Shown here: positions 60,981-64,000 of the stretch, one piece after another
Position numbering within the stretch: the first letter of the stretch is position 1
Layout: each line of letters starts with the position of its first letter
NCBI GenBank assembly: GCA_949286165.1
Contig: CASDZK010000032.1
Span: 1-64,000, forward strand
Length of the DNA stretch: 64,000 bases
Direction of reading: 5' to 3'
From: an uncultured Alistipes sp.
GTDB lineage: Bacteria > Bacteroidota > Bacteroidia > Bacteroidales > Rikenellaceae
Made by a program: the position numbers and the translations under genes
Notes under the pieces: model-generated
Databases searched by the model: none
What the model saw: only the letters and a program-made list of their open reading frames with translations
Told to the model about the DNA's origin: nothing

Positions 60981-63194
60981 CTATAATACGACATAAGGTT
61001 CTCCCGTCATTTTCAACGTGCCGGTACAACCGTTCGAATATCCGGGTTGTCCGCCACCGACATACAAATCTACCGTACCCTCTTTCTGAATCAAGTTTCC
61101 CTGTTCATCAACCAGAGCCAGTTCTTCCGGCGTCAATGTAAACGTGACCGTTTTACTTTCGTTCTTTTTCAAATGAACCCGTTGAAAACCTTTCAACGCG
61201 CGAATAGGCATACGAACATTCCCGTTTTTCGGATGCGATACATACAACTGAACTACCTCGTCTCCGTCATACGGACCGGTATTGGTAACCGTTACAACCA
61301 CCTGAACGTTTTCGCCCGTTTTTATTTCGGGAAGAGCAGACATAGGCGCATAAGCAAAAGTCGTGTAACTCAATCCGTAACCGAACGGATACCGGACTTC
61401 TCCTTTGAAATAACGATACGTCCGGTTTGCCATGGAATAGTCCTCAAAAGCAGGCAAATCCTCATCGCTTTTATAAGTCGTCAAAGGCATACGACCGGAC
61501 GGATTGTACGCACCGAACAAAATGTCGGTTATGGCATCGCCTGCAGCCTGTCCTCCATACCATGCCTGCAAAATGGCATCCGCATTCCGGCTTTCCCAGT
61601 CAAAGCTCATGACAGAACCGGACATATTGACGATAATCAAAGGACGGCCCGTTTTTTTCAACGCTTTCATCAGTTCCGTCTGTACAGGGGGTAACTTTAT
61701 CGTAGTACGGTCGCCGCTGGCAAATCCGCCATATCCGGCCGCTCCGGCATCCCCGGCTTCTCCCTCATAATCGGCACTGATTCCGCCTACAAAGATAATC
61801 ACATCCGCCTTTTTAGCTCTCGCAGCAATTTCAGCGAACGAAGGACCGCCCGGTAATGTATCGACAATTCCGATTCCCTGTATGGAGTCGATTCGTATCC
61901 GATCGCCGAAACGGTTTTGCAAACTTTCATACGGAGTAATTATTTCGGAAGCTCTTCCGAAATAATTGGCCAATAATGTTTGTTCATTATCGATATTCGG
62001 TCCGACCAATGCGATACGCTTGATTTTACGCTCATTCAACGGTAAAATATTTTTTTCGTTCTTCAACAATACCATCGATTTCTGAGCCATCTCATACGCA
62101 TGCTTCTTATGTTCGTCACACTCGATCACTTCCCGACCAATCGAAGCGTAAGGCACTCTGTCGGCAGGATCGAACATACCCAGTTTAAACAAAATAGTCA
62201 AAAGCCGAGATAACGATACATTGATTTTCCGTTCCGAAATCAATCCCCGTTCCACTCCCTGTTGCAGTTTTTGATACAGATTGCCGCACTCCAAATCCGT
62301 TCCGTTCAGCACGGCATCCGCAACCGCTTCGACATCGTTACTGTGTGTCTTATGATATTTAGCAAAGTCGTTTATCGCCCAACAGTCTGAAGTCACATAA
62401 CCGTCGAATCCCCATTGATTGCGTAATATGCTTTGCAACAACTCATTATTTCCACAACAAGGTTGTCCCTCGAAACGGTTATAAGCACACATAACCCCGT
62501 GAACTTTGGCTTTTACCACCAGTTCCCGAAAAGCGGGCAGATACGTATCCCACAAATCATAAGCGGACGCCTGCGCATTAAACAAATGCCGGGTACCTTC
62601 AGGACCGCTGTGTACCGCATAATGCTTGGCGCACGCCACAGCTTTCAGATAATGAGGGTCGTCGCCTTCCAAACCGCGCACGATAGCCGCCCCCATTTTC
62701 GCCGTCAGATAAGGATCTTCTCCGTAAGTCTCCTGTCCTCGTCCCCAACGCGGGTCTCGGAAAATATTGACATTCGGCGTCCAATACGTCAATCCCCGAT
62801 AACCTTTTCCGGTTTTCCCCTGTTTCAAATCTTCATTGAAAAGCGCCCGTCCTTCCGAAGCGGTCATGTCTCCCATTTTCTGCATAGCCTCCGTATCGAA
62901 AGTAGCCGCCATACCGATCGCTTGCGGAAATACCGTTACTTTTTCCTGCGTCCGCGCCACCCCGTGCAAAGCTTCATTCCACCAATTATAAGCCGGAATG
63001 CCTAAACGGGGAACAGCCGGCGAAGCATGTTTCATCATTTGCACTTTTTCTTCCAAAGTCAAACGGGCAATCAAATCCCTTACCCTGACTTCTACCGGTA
63101 AATCGGGATTCCGAAACGGATACTCCTGGGCCGAAACAACCGTATTTATCCCCATAAACAATCCTACGGCAGCAATAATCCATCTGTTTTTCAT
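60981..63194 (-). CDS. GH3 beta-glycosidase (xylosidase/glucosidase type)
   Basis: This 737-residue secreted enzyme has a signal peptide (WIIAAVGLFMGINTVVSAQ, cleaved about residue 22). The GH3 N-terminal barrel carries ACAKHYAVHSGPEGTRH and the nucleophile Asp in GYVTSDCWAIND; the C-terminal half has GEAGDAGAAGYGG with a candidate acid/base Glu, and a fibronectin-III-like end (VVVTVTNTGPYDGDEVVQLYV). Sequence style is closest to Bacteroidota xylosidase/glucosidase enzymes. The likely GH43 gene lies 33 bases upstream in the same direction, pointing to plant hemicellulose or arabinoxylan breakdown. Confidence 0.9.
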   Translation of the reverse strand: MKNRWIIAAVGLFMGINTVVSAQEYPFRNPDLPVEVRVRDLIARLTLEEKVQMMKHASPAVPRLGIPAYNWWNEALHGVARTQEKVTVFPQAIGMAATFDTEAMQKMGDMTASEGRALFNEDLKQGKTGKGYRGLTYWTPNVNIFRDPRWGRGQETYGEDPYLTAKMGAAIVRGLEGDDPHYLKAVACAKHYAVHSGPEGTRHLFNAQASAYDLWDTYLPAFRELVVKAKVHGVMCAYNRFEGQPCCGNNELLQSILRNQWGFDGYVTSDCWAINDFAKYHKTHSNDVEAVADAVLNGTDLECGNLYQKLQQGVERGLISERKINVSLSRLLTILFKLGMFDPADRVPYASIGREVIECDEHKKHAYEMAQKSMVLLKNEKNILPLNERKIKRIALVGPNIDNEQTLLANYFGRASEIITPYESLQNRFGDRIRIDSIQGIGIVDTLPGGPSFAEIAARAKKADVIIFVGGISADYEGEAGDAGAAGYGGFASGDRTTIKLPPVQTELMKALKKTGRPLIIVNMSGSVMSFDWESRNADAILQAWYGGQAAGDAITDILFGAYNPSGRMPLTTYKSDEDLPAFEDYSMANRTYRYFKGEVRYPFGYGLSYTTFAYAPMSALPEIKTGENVQVVVTVTNTGPYDGDEVVQLYVSHPKNGNVRMPIRALKGFQRVHLKKNESKTVTFTLTPEELALVDEQGNLIQKEGTVDLYVGGGQPGYSNGCTGTLKMTGEPYVVL

Positions 63195-63227
63195 ACAATA
63201 TTAAATTTAAGTTAGTTTATTCTTTAC

Positions 63228-64000
63228 TTATCGCAAGACAGCTGATTCTACGATTTCACTCCCCCGTGCGATTCCGTTTTCATTATAACTGTCTATGGTA
63301 AAATAATAAGAGACTCCGCTATTCAATCCGGTAAGCTCGAACCGACAACTATCCATTACCTGATAATTATGGTACAATTTATCTGGAGCAATCCCTGAAC
63401 GAATGATATATCCGCAAGCTCCCTCGACCGGTTCCCAGTCAACAACGGCCCGACAGACATCCGCCGTATCTCGCGAAACGGTAAAATGCGACACGCTTTG
63501 CGGCATTTTTCCCCGGCCTTTGCCAAATACGCGCAATTCCCGCAAAGCGACATGGTCTGAAACCGTATATTCCCGGTTTTCCCATTTGATATACCGGGCC
63601 GCAAACGGAGTTTCGAATTCCAGATATTCATGGGGAGTGTCCGTCCTCTTCTCGCTTTTATCGGCAACAGGATACCACCGTTTTCCATCACGGGAAGCCC
63701 AAAGCACATAACTTTGATATACAGGCACTACCCCCTTATGATTCGCGCCATACTCATCGTAATTGATCTGCACGGCATATATATCGGCTACTTCTTTCAA
63801 ATCTATCTGCACCCACTCCGTCTCGTCGTTACCGGCCGCAACCCAAGCCGTCCGGACATCCTCATCAACCAAATTTTCCGCCGAATAATCCGGCAGACAA
63901 GAAGAAACTGTTACCGGCTTACGGTACGACAACAACATCCAATCCGGACGATGGCCGACGGAATCGCTTGTCGGCAAATACATCGGATAATCTCCCAGAT
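63228..64000 (-). CDS. C-terminal part of a probable GH43-type hydrolase with F5/8C and FN3 domains
   Basis: The reading frame is open at the window end, so the N-terminal catalytic part is missing; 257 residues are seen. The first residues (LGDYPMYLPT, then DWMLLSYRKPVTVSS) are the junction typical of GH43-linked carbohydrate-binding modules. A discoidin-like F5/8C domain follows (AENLVDEDVRTAWVAAGNDETEWVQ-type pattern, about 40-165), then an FN3-like domain (VDWEPVEGACGYIIRSG, SGVSYYFTIDSYNENG, about 180-257). GH43 is inferred from the junction and the next gene; other hydrolases with such tails are possible. Confidence 0.7.
   Translation of the reverse strand, partial: LGDYPMYLPTSDSVGHRPDWMLLSYRKPVTVSSCLPDYSAENLVDEDVRTAWVAAGNDETEWVQIDLKEVADIYAVQINYDEYGANHKGVVPVYQSYVLWASRDGKRWYPVADKSEKRTDTPHEYLEFETPFAARYIKWENREYTVSDHVALRELRVFGKGRGKMPQSVSHFTVSRDTADVCRAVVDWEPVEGACGYIIRSGIAPDKLYHNYQVMDSCRFELTGLNSGVSYYFTIDSYNENGIARGSEIVESAVLR

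Overview
The window is chromosomal DNA from an anaerobic member of the Bacteroidota, most likely order Bacteroidales. The evidence is the promoter form TTTG-N19/20-TAnnTTTG (seen cleanly before tRNA-Arg and the aldolase gene), lipoprotein signals followed by Cys-Ser/Asn, GH92/GH3/GH43-type glycosidases, an oxygen-sensitive class III ribonucleotide reductase, a ferredoxin-dependent 2-oxoacid oxidoreductase, PPi-type phosphofructokinase and [FeFe]-hydrogenase genes. I cannot place it to genus.

Layout. 1-3.3 kb: end of nrdD, then nrdG, then a decayed integrative-element remnant (frameshifted small gene, membrane methyltransferase, truncated tyrosine integrase) lying against a tRNA-Arg(TCT). 3.4-8.2 kb: mostly plus-strand housekeeping and hydrolase genes (pirin, endonuclease/phosphatase lipoprotein, PP-loop ATPase, GlsB-like membrane protein, SGNH hydrolase) plus a zinc-finger-less sirtuin. 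8.4-13.9 kb: energy metabolism on the minus strand (fba, PPi-dependent PFK, pta-ackA, crcB). 14.3-18.4 kb: dnaE and thioredoxin. 19-21.7 kb: an orphan metal-type ABC permease and grpE-dnaJ; dnaJ has lost its HPD motif through four clustered T-to-G differences. 21.8-27.6 kb: a minus-strand envelope glycosylation operon (GT2, lipid-A N-terminal-domain membrane protein, ArnT-like transferase, UDP-uronate epimerase-like enzyme, and a downstream lipoprotein and GT4). 27.9-34.1 kb: GH92, a receiver/PEP-synthase-like fusion, and a UbiA prenyltransferase. 34.2-39 kb: a hydrogenase locus. 39.1-42.1 kb: yicC-gmk-nadD. 42.1-55.9 kb: minus-strand metabolism (mgtC, lpd, dapA, kor genes, serC-serA-DUF1015, hisS, ABC-F). 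56.2-60.9 kb: csp and then a plus-strand signalling block. 61-64 kb: GH3 and the end of a probable GH43 gene.

The strongest candidate for an undescribed system is a pair of paralogous redox-signalling modules about 20 kb apart. Module A (36,053-38,954) joins a sensory-type [FeFe]-hydrogenase/PAS protein to a SpoIIE-like phosphatase and sits beside a group-B-like [FeFe] hydrogenase and a NuoE-like ferredoxin. Module B (56,496-58,497) keeps the 2x[4Fe-4S] head, the PAS domain, the C-terminal helix and the phosphatase, but a coiled coil replaces the whole hydrogenase domain. Both phosphatases share a C-x3-C near the N-terminus and an unnamed C-terminal domain of about 160 residues. This suggests one phosphatase output fed by two redox or H2 inputs. 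No sigma factor, STAS protein or kinase partner lies in the window.

Other points: two copies of a ~115-bp palindromic dispersed repeat (8,267 and 56,013), another imperfect inverted repeat at 50,486, strong hairpin terminators at most convergent or operon ends, and no CRISPR array, rRNA or intact mobile element.
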